In this document: positions 45,324 through 54,492 of the stretch, in pieces
Numbering within the stretch: the stretch's first letter is position 1
Layout of the letters: each line of letters begins with the position of its first letter
From: Nitrospirales bacterium
GTDB taxonomy: Bacteria; Nitrospirota; Nitrospiria; Nitrospirales; UBA8639
NCBI GenBank assembly: GCA_021604005.1
Contig: BQIV01000021.1
Coordinates: 1 to 64,000 of the forward strand
Length of the DNA stretch: 64,000 nucleotides
Direction of reading: 5' to 3'
The notes under the pieces: model-generated
What the model saw: the letters and a program-made list of their open reading frames with translations, nothing else
The model's database searches: none
What the model was told of the DNA's origin: nothing
Position numbers and translations under genes: made by a program

Positions 45324-45368
45324 GTACGTTACCTTGACATCCTCTCACCTCTCACAGAAAATGCCGTG

Positions 45369-46307
45369 ATGGAACAGTCTATAATTATTGACGGCATACA
45401 ATGTTCGGTTCATTGCGGTGTCACGAGTATGGAACGACGACAACCGCAACCCATCGCGGTTGACCTTGAATTCACATGTGCCAATGCACAAGCCGCCATT
45501 TCCGACGATTTAATGGATACAGTTGACTATGGAAAAATCGTGGGACGCGTGGTCGACATCGCCAGCACATCCCGGTTTTGCTTACTTGAAGCCTTGGCTG
45601 AACGCATCAGCCAAACCCTGTTCCACGAATTTCCCATTACTCACCTAGATGCATGGGTACGTAAAACCTCCCCACCCTTAGATCATATAAACGGCTCTGT
45701 TGGTGTTCGACTGTCACAATCCCGTTCGCACCTCACTCCCCAATCCCCATCCAACCAGCACATGGAACTCAGCCCGTTCTTTCTCGAACACGCTACGAAC
45801 CTAGCGCCGGGGAAAATCCTAGACATTGCCACGGGCTCCGGTCGTCATGCACGATATCTTACCTCACGGGGATTTTCTGTGGTTGGCATTGACCGGGATG
45901 AGGCCGCATTAGCCGATGCTCAGAAGTTCATGTCCGGTCTTCCCGGCACCAAGGATCTTCAGTTCACCACACAACTGATCGACCTGGAAGCCAATCCGGA
46001 TAATCCACCGGACCTCGGCAAGGAAGAGTATGACGGCATTCTTGTCTTTTTTTATCTCTATCGTCCGTTATTTCCACGTATCATCCAGGCACTCAAACCA
46101 GGAGGCCGTTTGATGTATGAAACATTCTTAATTGATAATCATATTCGTCATGACCATCCTCGAAATAAAGAGTTTTGCCTTGAACATAATGAGTTATTGA
46201 CTCTCACCAATGGTCTACGAATCTTGCATTATCAAGAGGGAGAACACCAAAGCCCACAAGGGAAAGACTCCGTCTTCACGGCACGGTTAATCGCACAAAA
46301 GGATTAG
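45369..46307 (+). CDS. folB: FolB (dihydroneopterin aldolase) fused to SAM methyltransferase
   Basis: A 312-residue fusion. Residues 1-117 are a FolB domain: MEQSIIIDGIQCSVHCGVTSMERRQPQPIAVDLEF with Glu22 and a C-terminal Lys99 (WVRKTSPP) as expected for the aldolase. Residues about 133-312 are a class I methyltransferase of the TehB-like kind: motif I ILDIATGSGRHARYL (150-164), GIDRD acidic loop (173-177), YDGILVFFYLYRPLFPRII and PGGRLMYETF. A Ser/Pro/Gln linker joins them. The long upstream frame to 45120 is antisense to the cupredoxin gene and is rejected. FolB acts in folate synthesis; the methyltransferase substrate is unknown. Confidence 0.85.
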   Translation: MEQSIIIDGIQCSVHCGVTSMERRQPQPIAVDLEFTCANAQAAISDDLMDTVDYGKIVGRVVDIASTSRFCLLEALAERISQTLFHEFPITHLDAWVRKTSPPLDHINGSVGVRLSQSRSHLTPQSPSNQHMELSPFFLEHATNLAPGKILDIATGSGRHARYLTSRGFSVVGIDRDEAALADAQKFMSGLPGTKDLQFTTQLIDLEANPDNPPDLGKEEYDGILVFFYLYRPLFPRIIQALKPGGRLMYETFLIDNHIRHDHPRNKEFCLEHNELLTLTNGLRILHYQEGEHQSPQGKDSVFTARLIAQKD

Positions 46308-46323
46308 GGATTTGCCTTCAACA

Positions 46324-47187
46324 ATGAATCGTATTGACCTCCACTTGCACAGCACCTATTCAGATGGCAGTTATTCTCCAACAGATGTCGTCGAGTTGGC
46401 TCATCAGGCTCAGGTCTCCACGCTCTGCCTGACTGATCACGATACCACCGACGGCATAGCCGAAGCGTCACAGGCCGCCTCTTCGTATGGCATTGAAGTC
46501 ATTCCGGGAGTAGAAGTGAGTTCCCTGTATCGAGACAAAGAAACACATATTCTTGGATATTTCGTGAATCATGAAGACGCACAATTCCAACAACATTTAA
46601 CATGGTTACGGAACAGCCGCCATGAACGCATACCCCGCATTATCGATAAACTACATCACGTGGGTGTTGACATTTCGTATGAAGACGTCAAAGCGGCGGC
46701 GGGGCATGGCTCTATCGGCCGGCCACATGTTGCACAAGTCCTCGTTCAGCAACGCTACGTGCCGACTATTGAACAAGCCTTTTCTCGTTTTCTGAAAGAA
46801 GGGTCGACGGCATACGTCGCTCGACAATTACCGGATGCCAAAGAGGCGATTCGATGGATTCGAGAGAGCGGAGGCGTAGCGTCACTCGCCCACCCAGGTT
46901 GGGTCAGGCAGTCACTCAGCGAGCTCGAAATTGCCTGCCGGGAGTTACAGACATGTGGATTGCAAGGTCTCGAGGTGTTTTATAGTTCGCACACGTCACG
47001 GCAAACATCTGAGTATCTTGGCCTCGCCCATCGCCTTAACCTGACAGCGACTGGAGGGAGCGACTTTCATGGATCAACTAGGCCAGATATCGTAATAGGA
47101 GTTGGGAGAGGAAATCTGAACATTCCCGAGAAGATTGTAGAACCTCTGAGGCAATGTGCGAAGGAAAACCGAAAGACTGTACAGTGA
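46324..47187 (+). CDS. PHP-domain phosphoesterase (nucleoside bisphosphate phosphatase type)
   Basis: About 287 residues; a TTG at 46312 is in frame, but the ATG at 46324 starts directly at the domain. PHP metal motifs are RIDLHLHSTYSDGSYSP, CLTDHDTTDG, IPGVEVSS, SLAHPGW and GGSDFHG, forming a three-metal site. This is the YciV/RNase AM-like subfamily that hydrolyses 3',5'-nucleoside bisphosphates or trims short RNA 5' ends. It follows the FolB fusion after 16 bases and is probably co-transcribed. Confidence 0.88.
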   Translation: MNRIDLHLHSTYSDGSYSPTDVVELAHQAQVSTLCLTDHDTTDGIAEASQAASSYGIEVIPGVEVSSLYRDKETHILGYFVNHEDAQFQQHLTWLRNSRHERIPRIIDKLHHVGVDISYEDVKAAAGHGSIGRPHVAQVLVQQRYVPTIEQAFSRFLKEGSTAYVARQLPDAKEAIRWIRESGGVASLAHPGWVRQSLSELEIACRELQTCGLQGLEVFYSSHTSRQTSEYLGLAHRLNLTATGGSDFHGSTRPDIVIGVGRGNLNIPEKIVEPLRQCAKENRKTVQ

Positions 47188-47260
47188 GCCATAAGCAGAT
47201 GAGAAAACGTGAGCCCTCGCCCGACTTATCACACTATCTACGTTGACACTTCAGGTCTCT

Positions 47261-48274
47261 TCAATTTTCCGGCGCTTCGACAATATGATTTTCGAATCGC
47301 GCACACCCTTCGGCAAGCAGCCGGTTGGTTAACATTTCCCCTGGCCACTCAATCGGCAAATCCGCCGTGAACACCCACACATCGGGCGATGTCCAAATCG
47401 GCCCATGATCCTCCGGCAACTCAGGATCAAAGAGATCAGTCCATACCGGCATATAGACCCCGTTCCCGCATTGCGTATGTAAATGGACAATCGTCCGACT
47501 TCGCACAGGCACTTCCAGGTCATGCCACACCGCAGCGGTTTCATCGGCAAGCCGATGCAATCGAACCGCGTTTTGGGCATCAAACATCGCATACGCGGCA
47601 TACGATGGAGCTTCCAACATATGGGGAGCTGAGGCGACTTCCGGACATTGTCCCACCAATCCCTTGATTAACCCCTGACAATCGTCTTCGTCTAAAGCTT
47701 TTGGCAACTCTGTATCAGAGACCCCGACGATTTCAAAGAACAAAAAGGCCGTGGACTCGACCGGTGGATGCAACCGCGCCGCAATGGGTAAACGGCGTTG
47801 AGAACTGGCCACCCCCGTAATATGTTCATGCATCTTCTGAAGGCTGAGAAAGTCAAGCGTCGTATCCGTTAATAACCGCGGCTCTACATTGACAACCGAC
47901 CCAAGAGAAAGATGAAGATGTTTCCGTAGCAAATCTGCCGTGGCAATAGGGTCAAGCTTCAAACCCAATGGAGCCTGCAAATTTGCTTGAAGCGGCAATT
48001 CCAACGCCGCCAAGATAGCATAGGAAGATTTTTCCTCAGGCTGACCTTCAATCAACACGGCACAGGAGGCTTCGGCTAAGAGATCAAACAACCACTCGGC
48101 CATGCTTTCATCGAGTGCAGCAAGAACAGTCAACACGTCATGCTCACGCTCTTGTTCCAACAGCGCCTGCAGGACTTCAATCGCTAACTCCGAATCCCCA
48201 TGATCATGCCGACGAGCATTGATCAGATGAATTAAGTCTCTTGTTAAGGGATCAGGACGATACCAACTCGACAT
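47261..48274 (-). CDS. Unrecognised 337-residue protein
   Basis: A well-formed reading frame with no membrane helix or signal peptide. The first 130 residues are helical and leucine-rich (LQALLEQEREHDVLTVLAAL), and the second half is mixed alpha/beta with an acidic bias and blocks such as AAYAMFDAQNAVRLHRLADE and PVWTDLFDPELPEDHGPIWT. Gene spacing and sequence quality say it is real. I do not recognise a family. It converges with the PHP gene and lies downstream of yjbQ. Confidence 0.75.
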   Translation of the reverse strand: MSSWYRPDPLTRDLIHLINARRHDHGDSELAIEVLQALLEQEREHDVLTVLAALDESMAEWLFDLLAEASCAVLIEGQPEEKSSYAILAALELPLQANLQAPLGLKLDPIATADLLRKHLHLSLGSVVNVEPRLLTDTTLDFLSLQKMHEHITGVASSQRRLPIAARLHPPVESTAFLFFEIVGVSDTELPKALDEDDCQGLIKGLVGQCPEVASAPHMLEAPSYAAYAMFDAQNAVRLHRLADETAAVWHDLEVPVRSRTIVHLHTQCGNGVYMPVWTDLFDPELPEDHGPIWTSPDVWVFTADLPIEWPGEMLTNRLLAEGCARFENHIVEAPEN

Positions 48275-48320
48275 ACATTAACTCCACATCGACATCATAG
48301 GCGTTTTGAAGAACATCGGT

Positions 48321-48437
48321 TCATACAGGTGCCCCTAGGGCACGGTACGGGGCCGTTGTGAAACCTACTGATGCGTCAACTTTGTTCAAACTTAGAACGC
48401 CTTCTTCCATCTCGATTACAGGTGCCCTAGGCACCAA
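48321..48437. repeat. Duplicated CAGGTGCC(C)CTAGG motif around yjbQ 3' end
   Basis: CAGGTGCCCCTAGGGCAC near 48327 and CAGGTGCCCTAGGCACC near 48420 are near-palindromic and almost the same. The second overlaps the last codons of yjbQ (CLGHL stop). They look like a local duplication of the gene end. Confidence 0.4.
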
Positions 48438-48847
48438 TAATTTTGATGAGGACGCGTTTTTTTTCGTCGGCCATCGAACTCGGCATAAAAAATTTGCTCC
48501 CACGGCCCAAAGTCTAACGCCCCATTCGTAATCGCGACGACCACTTCCCGCCCCATCAGTTGTCGTTTGATATGGGCATCGCCATTGTCTTCCCCTGTGG
48601 CATGATGGCGATACGCTGCACCTTGGGGTGCGAGTTTTTCTAAAAACTCATCATAATCTTTAATGAGTCCGGGTTCATCATCATTGATGTACACACTCGC
48701 CGTGATATGCATAGCATTGACTAAGACCAATCCTTCCCTAATACCGCTCTTCGTCACAGCACTTTCGATACGGGGCGTGATATTAATATACGCGCGTCTC
48801 TCGTCTGTCTGAAACCATAATTCTTCACGGAAGGATTTCATTTCCAT
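48416..48847 (-). CDS. yjbQ: YjbQ/UPF0047 family protein
   Basis: A 143-residue protein from the ATG at 48847 (AGAGAT upstream). UPF0047 landmarks are [75 protein letters not shown] and [22 protein letters not shown]; the His residues bind metal. E. coli YjbQ has weak thiamine-phosphate synthase activity, but the true role is unknown. The frame remains open for 95 more codons upstream, which do not belong to the family. Confidence 0.9.
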   Translation of the reverse strand: MEMKSFREELWFQTDERRAYINITPRIESAVTKSGIREGLVLVNAMHITASVYINDDEPGLIKDYDEFLEKLAPQGAAYRHHATGEDNGDAHIKRQLMGREVVVAITNGALDFGPWEQIFYAEFDGRRKKTRPHQNYWCLGHL

Positions 48848-49351
48848 ATCTCTCTTCACACAATGAACGCTAGAACCATTCTGCCTCAGGTTATCATGAG
48901 ATGCAAGACGATTATCGACCCCACCGAATTCATGCAACGTATCCGCGGACAACTCTACCAGCGCATCACCAATATCACCACGACACTCACACTCAATGAA
49001 ACCATTTGACCGTTCCTGCAACATCAATTCAAACCGTTCCGTACCCTGCGCACTCTCACTCCTCGTGCCACTGACGATGTGTGCTAGCACATAGAGTCCT
49101 TCGCTACCGATATCGGTAAAACTCCGCAGCAATGATTGAGAAGAGATGTCTCAATACCAACGAACGGCAATCACACCATGCGCGTGAAAATGGTACATGA
49201 CTCAACCTTTCGTTTGACAAGGCACACAAGTGATGGTATGTAGAAACTAATCGGTAGTTAACCTTAGTCAGACCGCCATTCACCGCATAGATGAAGAAGG
49301 GTACTCACCAATACTGCGTGGCACCCAGGTTCAAACCGGAGCATCCCTACT
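48848..49351. other. Intergenic region, partly open in the yjbQ frame
   Basis: On the minus strand the yjbQ frame stays open back to an ATG at 49132 ([20 protein letters not shown] onward). This part has no recognised domain and no strong ribosome-binding site. It may be chance or an N-terminal extension. Nothing else is seen. Confidence 0.35.
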
Positions 49352-49906
49352 ATGACTGGACACGCGAATTCGGCAATCTTTGCTCACCCGCCTGGAGAAT
49401 GGTCAACGGTTTTGGCACAAGACCCCGATCAGGATTTAGAATTTGACGAAGGCTTGGAAGATGATGAGTTACAGCAACACAAACCACCAACACGCAGACC
49501 TCTCCTCTGGATTCTCATTTTATTGATTGCCATAGGGTTTCTCTATTGGACCATGAAGCCAGACCTGGCGAAACTCCCCGGAATGCCTGCGACGTCCGAC
49601 AGTCTGCCAGCATCTCCTCAGAAGCCTGAATTGACGCCGATACCCTCACAGCACGCGATACCCTCTACTCCAAAATTCGGAGAAGGCGATACCGTAATGG
49701 TACGTTCGGATCCATCAGGGGGGCATGCGCCACTCCCACTCTCCAGTGACTCAACTGGGAGACAATCCAACGCAACCGTCGCACAGGGGGACATCTTAAC
49801 GATCATTGATGGTGAGACAGTGAATGGGGAATGGATGTATTACATCAGCACAGCATCAGGTGAACATGGATGGATTTTAGAGAAGCATCTTCAGAAAAAG
49901 CTGTAA
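49352..49906 (+). CDS. Membrane-anchored SH3b-domain protein
   Basis: A 184-residue single-pass protein. An acidic cytoplasmic N terminus (DPDQDLEFDEGLEDDELQQH) precedes one helix (PLLWILILLIAIGFLYWTM, about 49-67), a Pro/Ser-rich periplasmic linker, and a C-terminal bacterial SH3-like domain (FGEGDTVMVRSDP...GDILTIIDGETVNGEWMYYISTASGEHGWILEKHLQ). Such SH3b domains usually bind cell-wall peptides. No close partner gene is visible; hpnD follows about 375 bases later. Confidence 0.75.
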   Translation: MTGHANSAIFAHPPGEWSTVLAQDPDQDLEFDEGLEDDELQQHKPPTRRPLLWILILLIAIGFLYWTMKPDLAKLPGMPATSDSLPASPQKPELTPIPSQHAIPSTPKFGEGDTVMVRSDPSGGHAPLPLSSDSTGRQSNATVAQGDILTIIDGETVNGEWMYYISTASGEHGWILEKHLQKKL

Positions 49907-50282
49907 CCACCCCGTCACTATAACAGGCCACATAATCAGCAAATGCGCGACGGCCTCCCCGTTGCGACAACGTCCGTGAAACAATCTCCTGCCCGAAGAC
50001 ATCATCACCCCGTTGCCCATAGAGCCGCCCAAGCCTCCAGGAGCGGTACGATATCCGCTTCCACCTGTATGCGTGGCAAAGCTGCTTGGCGTGACAACCA
50101 ACAGACTTTCTCAGCGTAATTTTTCATGACGAATAGTATTGTGGTACAGTAGGGTCGCTTTATACCGATTTCTGAACCACAGCAACGAATCACACTGATT
50201 CAGAGTTGGAATACATGTTGAGCCTGCATTGCATACAGCAAGATATTTCATCTCTTCCATACTTTCGTTCATAGGGAGAACC
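49907..50282. other. Intergenic region before hpnD
   Basis: No gene supported. A minus-strand frame at 49877-50101 overlaps the SH3b gene end and has no family features. The region presumably carries the hpnD promoter. Confidence 0.4.
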
Positions 50283-51164
50283 ATGTCTCCCCAAGATGCC
50301 CAAACATACTGTAAGAATGTCTCAAAGAACAGCGGAAGTAATTTTTATTACTCCTTCTTGTTTTTGCCTCCAGACCGCCGGGATCTGATGTATACGATCT
50401 ATGCATTGTGTCGCGAAGTTGACAATGCCGTCGACGACCCGCCACCAGGAATCGATCCACTCGACCAAGTGAGATGCTGGCGCAAAGAAGTAGCCGCAGC
50501 CTACGAAGGCACGCCGACGTTTCCGGTGACCATAAGCTTAGCCCATCACCTTCAAACGGTCGATATCCCTCAAATACATTTCCAAGAACTTATTTCAGGC
50601 GTTGAGATGGATCTGACCATCACACGATATCAGACATTTGAAGACCTCTATCCCTATTGCTACCGGGTCGCATCTGTTGTTGGACTGATCTGCTTGAACG
50701 TGTTCGGAACACGAGCACCAGAAGCAACTGAATATGCGACGAACCTTGGCCTTGCCTTCCAACTAACCAATATCCTTCGTGATGTTGGAAGTGATACCGA
50801 AAACAACCGCATCTATCTTCCACAGGAAGACTTCACTCGCTTTGGGTATTCCGAGCAAGATTTATTCGCTCGGCAACACACACCAGAGTTTATCGAGTTC
50901 ATGAAGTTTCAATGTAGACGTGCGCGTGAATATTACTCGCACGCTCAGCGCATTTTACAGGCACTCCCACCTGCTGACCGTCGCGCCCTAATCGTCGCTG
51001 AAATTATGCGTGGCGTGTATAGTCGAATTCTCGATAAAATTGAAGCCAACAACTATCAGGTATTTGGACCACGAGTCAGCCTCCCCTCATCCAACCGACT
51101 ACTCATTGCTGCGGGGATTTGGCTTCGCTCTTCCCTCTTTGGAACCACAACACAACAAGCGTGA
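50283..51164 (+). CDS. hpnD: Presqualene diphosphate synthase HpnD
   Basis: A 293-residue trans-isoprenyl diphosphate synthase; the ATG at 50283 follows AGGGAGAACC. Aspartate-rich motifs YTIYALCREVDNAVDD (first DxxxD) and LTNILRDVGSDTENNRIYLP (second) bind the Mg-diphosphates, with YCYRVASVVGLICLNVFG between them. It couples two farnesyl diphosphates to presqualene diphosphate for squalene and hopanoids. hpnE overlaps its end; hpnC, the usual third partner, is not in this window. Confidence 0.9.
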   Translation: MSPQDAQTYCKNVSKNSGSNFYYSFLFLPPDRRDLMYTIYALCREVDNAVDDPPPGIDPLDQVRCWRKEVAAAYEGTPTFPVTISLAHHLQTVDIPQIHFQELISGVEMDLTITRYQTFEDLYPYCYRVASVVGLICLNVFGTRAPEATEYATNLGLAFQLTNILRDVGSDTENNRIYLPQEDFTRFGYSEQDLFARQHTPEFIEFMKFQCRRAREYYSHAQRILQALPPADRRALIVAEIMRGVYSRILDKIEANNYQVFGPRVSLPSSNRLLIAAGIWLRSSLFGTTTQQA

Positions 51165-52531
51165 AGCCTCACATCCTTGTTATGGGGGCTGGGCTTACCG
51201 GCCTCACCACAGCCTTTCGTCTGGCCTCACATGGCTGTCAGGTGTCGATTGTAGACCAAGGTCAAGACCAGCCGTCACTCGCCTCCACATCCCCTGACTC
51301 GCACAACATCCATTCAGAAACACGCCCGCCTCTTCACCCTAGCCCTTTGGTCATCCATGGATTTCAGCATGCGACATGGGCTCTCATGCGGGAGCTACAG
51401 ACCGACGCCCTGTTGATGGCAAGCCCGCCTGTTCCTTTAGAGTTTCTATCCGGCAGAGCTCACCACCCTACGCCGTTCAACCCTGGATGGGCTCCCCCGC
51501 CCCTTCATACGCTCATCGGCCTCCTACGTTTTCAGGGCATCCCCTTTGCTGAACGCTGGACCTTGGTCAAACGGTTGGAACAGTATTGGGAAGGAGACCT
51601 TGAACTACCCCAAGACTTGGAGAGTCAAAGTGCAAACGCCTGGCTTAGCACATTGGGACAATCGAAACACACCATTAATACTATTTGGGATGCCTTATGC
51701 CAATTTTTTCTTGGCTCAGACACGCATCACACCTCAGCCCACTATTTCAAAGCGTTTCTCGCACACTATTTTTTATCCACGCGGCAAGACCATCGAACAC
51801 TTATCCCTTCATTTAACGAGAACACCCTACTGTTCGCCCCACTTCGAAACGCTCTCATCTCCCACGATGTCAGCATGCATAACCACTCACCCATTTCATA
51901 TTTTCACTATGACGCCGCAGGGCTTTCAGGAGTCATATTGAACGACGGAACACGACTGACTGCCGACTATTACATTTCAGCATTACCGCGACACACCCTC
52001 ATCGCATGCCTTTCCGATCGCCTGTTGACAAAATATGCATATTTTTCCAACCTTACGAAATTACATGAACAATCTCTGCTTGTGATCCACATTGAGATTC
52101 CCACCCTCTGTCCCAAGCCCCGCTTGTGGCTGTTGGCGAACACCTTCAACTGGATGACCGTCCGACCAGTACGCCAGACACCTGAACACACGTCACACTC
52201 CACACTCCTGTCATGCGTAAAAACCAGTGAACTGTCTCTCGCGGAGATCACTGATCAGGACATTCTCGCAGAAGTATCGAACCTCTTACCTGCTTCAATC
52301 ACACCACACCTCCACCAATCGGAATCAATTCGAATGGCTCGAACGATGCGGACCTACGTAACCTGCCACCCGGATACAGCCGTCTTTCGCCCAATTCAAA
52401 AAAGCCCATTGTCAAACCTATTTGTAGCAGGGCCTTGGACGGACACAGGCTCCCCAGCATCCCATGAGAGTAGCATCCTCAGTGCCACGCTTTGTACACA
52501 AGCGGTTCTCGATTCGATTGCGTGCCGCTGA
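51161..52531 (+). CDS. hpnE: HpnE squalene-forming FAD oxidoreductase
   Basis: A 456-residue protein starting with GTG at 51161, overlapping the hpnD stop by 4 bases. The FAD-binding Rossmann motif HILVMGAGLTGLTTAFRLASHG lies at the N terminus. The C-terminal amine-oxidase/desaturase segment reads SPLSNLFVAGPWTDTGSPASHESSILSA. This is the HpnE pattern: in the HpnCDE route it reduces hydroxysqualene to squalene. Gene coupling with hpnD supports the assignment. Confidence 0.9.
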   Translation: MKPHILVMGAGLTGLTTAFRLASHGCQVSIVDQGQDQPSLASTSPDSHNIHSETRPPLHPSPLVIHGFQHATWALMRELQTDALLMASPPVPLEFLSGRAHHPTPFNPGWAPPPLHTLIGLLRFQGIPFAERWTLVKRLEQYWEGDLELPQDLESQSANAWLSTLGQSKHTINTIWDALCQFFLGSDTHHTSAHYFKAFLAHYFLSTRQDHRTLIPSFNENTLLFAPLRNALISHDVSMHNHSPISYFHYDAAGLSGVILNDGTRLTADYYISALPRHTLIACLSDRLLTKYAYFSNLTKLHEQSLLVIHIEIPTLCPKPRLWLLANTFNWMTVRPVRQTPEHTSHSTLLSCVKTSELSLAEITDQDILAEVSNLLPASITPHLHQSESIRMARTMRTYVTCHPDTAVFRPIQKSPLSNLFVAGPWTDTGSPASHESSILSATLCTQAVLDSIACR

Positions 52532-52570
52532 ATTGACAAGCCTTTCAACGAACTCTAAGATGAGCGGGCT

Positions 52571-53221
52571 ATGACGCTTGATGAATTGCGAATATCGTTA
52601 ATCGATTGTCAAAAATGCCGTTTAGCATCCGGTCGCACGCAAGTCGTCTTTGGTGTTGGGAACCCAAATGCCGACATCATGTTTGTTGGTGAAGGCCCAG
52701 GATATTATGAAGATAAACAAGGCGAGCCGTTTGTGGGAGCTGCAGGAAAACTTCTAACCGAATTACTTGAATCAGTCGGCCTCTCGCGTCAAGAAATTTA
52801 TATTGCGAATGTTGTCAAATGTCGTCCCCCCAATAATCGCGATCCGCAACCAGACGAAATTGAAACATGCCAGCCGTTCTTATTACAGCAAATCAAACTC
52901 ATTAACCCGCAGCTTGTTTGCAGTCTCGGAAACTTTGCGACACAGACTCTGCTCGGCCAAAAAGTCGGGATCACCAAAGTCCGTGGCCGCACATTTCAAC
53001 GCCCAGACTTTACGCTTTTTCCATTACTCCATCCTGCCGCAGCTCTTCATCAAGGCAATCTTCGGACACCGCTCAAAGAAGATTTTCAAAAACTCAAACA
53101 TGTTCTCGACAAGATGAAAAACACTCCAGCTCACTCCAACGCATCGGACGCCGCAAAACCAACAACCAGCGATTCGCAAGTCGAAGCGGACACACCACCT
53201 CAACAAATGGATTTATTTTAA
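52571..53221 (+). CDS. udg: Family 4 uracil-DNA glycosylase
   Basis: A 216-residue DNA-repair enzyme. The four iron-sulfur cysteines are Cys13, Cys16, Cys84 and Cys100. Motif A reads GEGPGYYEDKQGEPFVG (40-56), and motif B contains the late HPAAALHQGNLR. It removes uracil from deaminated DNA. A hydrophilic tail of about 40 residues ends QQMDLF, which resembles a sliding-clamp-binding peptide (Q-x-x-[M/L]-x-[F/L]F-like; inference). It reads downstream of hpnE. Confidence 0.9.
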   Translation: MTLDELRISLIDCQKCRLASGRTQVVFGVGNPNADIMFVGEGPGYYEDKQGEPFVGAAGKLLTELLESVGLSRQEIYIANVVKCRPPNNRDPQPDEIETCQPFLLQQIKLINPQLVCSLGNFATQTLLGQKVGITKVRGRTFQRPDFTLFPLLHPAAALHQGNLRTPLKEDFQKLKHVLDKMKNTPAHSNASDAAKPTTSDSQVEADTPPQQMDLF

Positions 53222-53232
53222 ACCTCTATTGG

Positions 53233-53877
53233 TCACGTTCCGTCATTCGCCGTAATACCTTCTCGAAGCGTTTGGATCGCACCCATGACCTGCTCCGTGA
53301 CCTCTTCAATATGCGTTCGGTCAGGTTTTGATTCTTGAGGAAAAACGAGTGGACTACCGTAACGAACCACGGCCTTACATGGAATACACAGTGTCCGGAC
53401 AATAGACGTCACCGATCGCTTCTTCGCCCAGACCACGGAAACGGGCACAATCGGGGCTCCAGTCTTCAAGGCGAGATACCCAATCCCGGGACGTCCTTCT
53501 TCCATTCGAAAGTTATCAAGACCGCCTTCTGGAAAAAGACCGACGACCTGATTGTCCCGGAGCCGCTGAAGCATGCTTCGAACCGCATTGATGTCTTGAC
53601 GACCCCGACGCACAGGAATCGTGTCCATGGCTTCATAGGCCCACTGAAATCGCGATGCATAAATTTCCTGCGCCATCAAAAACGAAATATGCCGTCCGGC
53701 GGAAGCAAGCAAGACAAGTGGGTCTCCAAGTGACGAATGATCACACACAACCAACACAGGACCTTTTTCAGGAAGCGGTGATGGCTCTACGCCCGTCACG
53801 CGAAACATGACCCGGCAGACAAGACGATTCAGCCAAGAGAGCCATATGCGATTGATGTGAATGAGGGGTTGTGCCAT
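53233..53877 (-). CDS. plsC: 1-acylglycerol-3-phosphate acyltransferase family
   Basis: A 214-residue membrane-associated acyltransferase. Motif I HX4D is CDHSSLGDP, motif II is in DTIPVRRGRQD, motif III FPEGGLDNF, and motif IV GAPIVPVSVVW. It transfers an acyl chain to lysophosphatidic acid or a similar acceptor. It converges with the UDG gene, separated by only 11 bases. Confidence 0.88.
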   Translation of the reverse strand: MAQPLIHINRIWLSWLNRLVCRVMFRVTGVEPSPLPEKGPVLVVCDHSSLGDPLVLLASAGRHISFLMAQEIYASRFQWAYEAMDTIPVRRGRQDINAVRSMLQRLRDNQVVGLFPEGGLDNFRMEEGRPGIGYLALKTGAPIVPVSVVWAKKRSVTSIVRTLCIPCKAVVRYGSPLVFPQESKPDRTHIEEVTEQVMGAIQTLREGITANDGT

Positions 53878-54492
53878 GATGCGCGACGATTATGAACAAT
53901 AGAGCGAATCCAAAAGATACCCCAAACAGGAACATATCATGAGCTTCGCGCAGTACAATATCTCAACGAGCGGAAATTCCGAGAATCGGTTATATAGCCA
54001 CATTCCGATACAAACAAATTTTACCGAATGCGTCCGCAGGCTTCTCTATAGTTAATTCAATTAATTTCCGCTCGTTCTCTAGCTAGGAGAAGAAGTGGAA
54101 AAATCCAAAACTCGAAATCCGAAACACGCTCCAAATTCGAATGACCAAACACCTCAAACACCCTGTTCCCTCTTGCACGTGGGTTTCGATATTCGAAATG
54201 TGGTCATTGCGAGAGCCGTTTCCATGAACGTCTCTTGATGGAGTGGGAGTTTTCGCGGTGTTTGTCTGATGTAAGTCACAAGGAATGTTTTTCGATTCGC
54301 TCTCGTTGTTTCGAAATTCGTATTTTAAGTGTGTGGAATTTAATTGGAACGTCTATAAGAAGCGCCTTGAAACACTCTGAACCGGGGACAGACGTTCACC
54401 TACTCGTCGAGAATATGACGAAATTCGATGACGGTTGGAATATCAAGAATAGAGAGATAAATGCGAGAAGAAAACGTGAAGGACTCGCGATC
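53878..54492. other. Non-coding region with a large imperfect inverted repeat
   Basis: The arm near 54103-54145 (CTCGAAATCCGAAACACG) pairs imperfectly with 54322-54350 (TTGTTTCGAAATTCGTATTT). Other pieces of the CGAAAT/ATTCGAA theme lie between them (54195-54206). No coding frame is convincing. Such elements are found as dispersed non-coding repeats; the origin here is unknown. Confidence 0.4.

Noticed and set aside
45120-45368. Long N-terminal extension of the FolB fusion
   Set aside because: It is antisense to the cupredoxin gene, has no family similarity, and the FolB domain begins exactly at the ATG at 45369.
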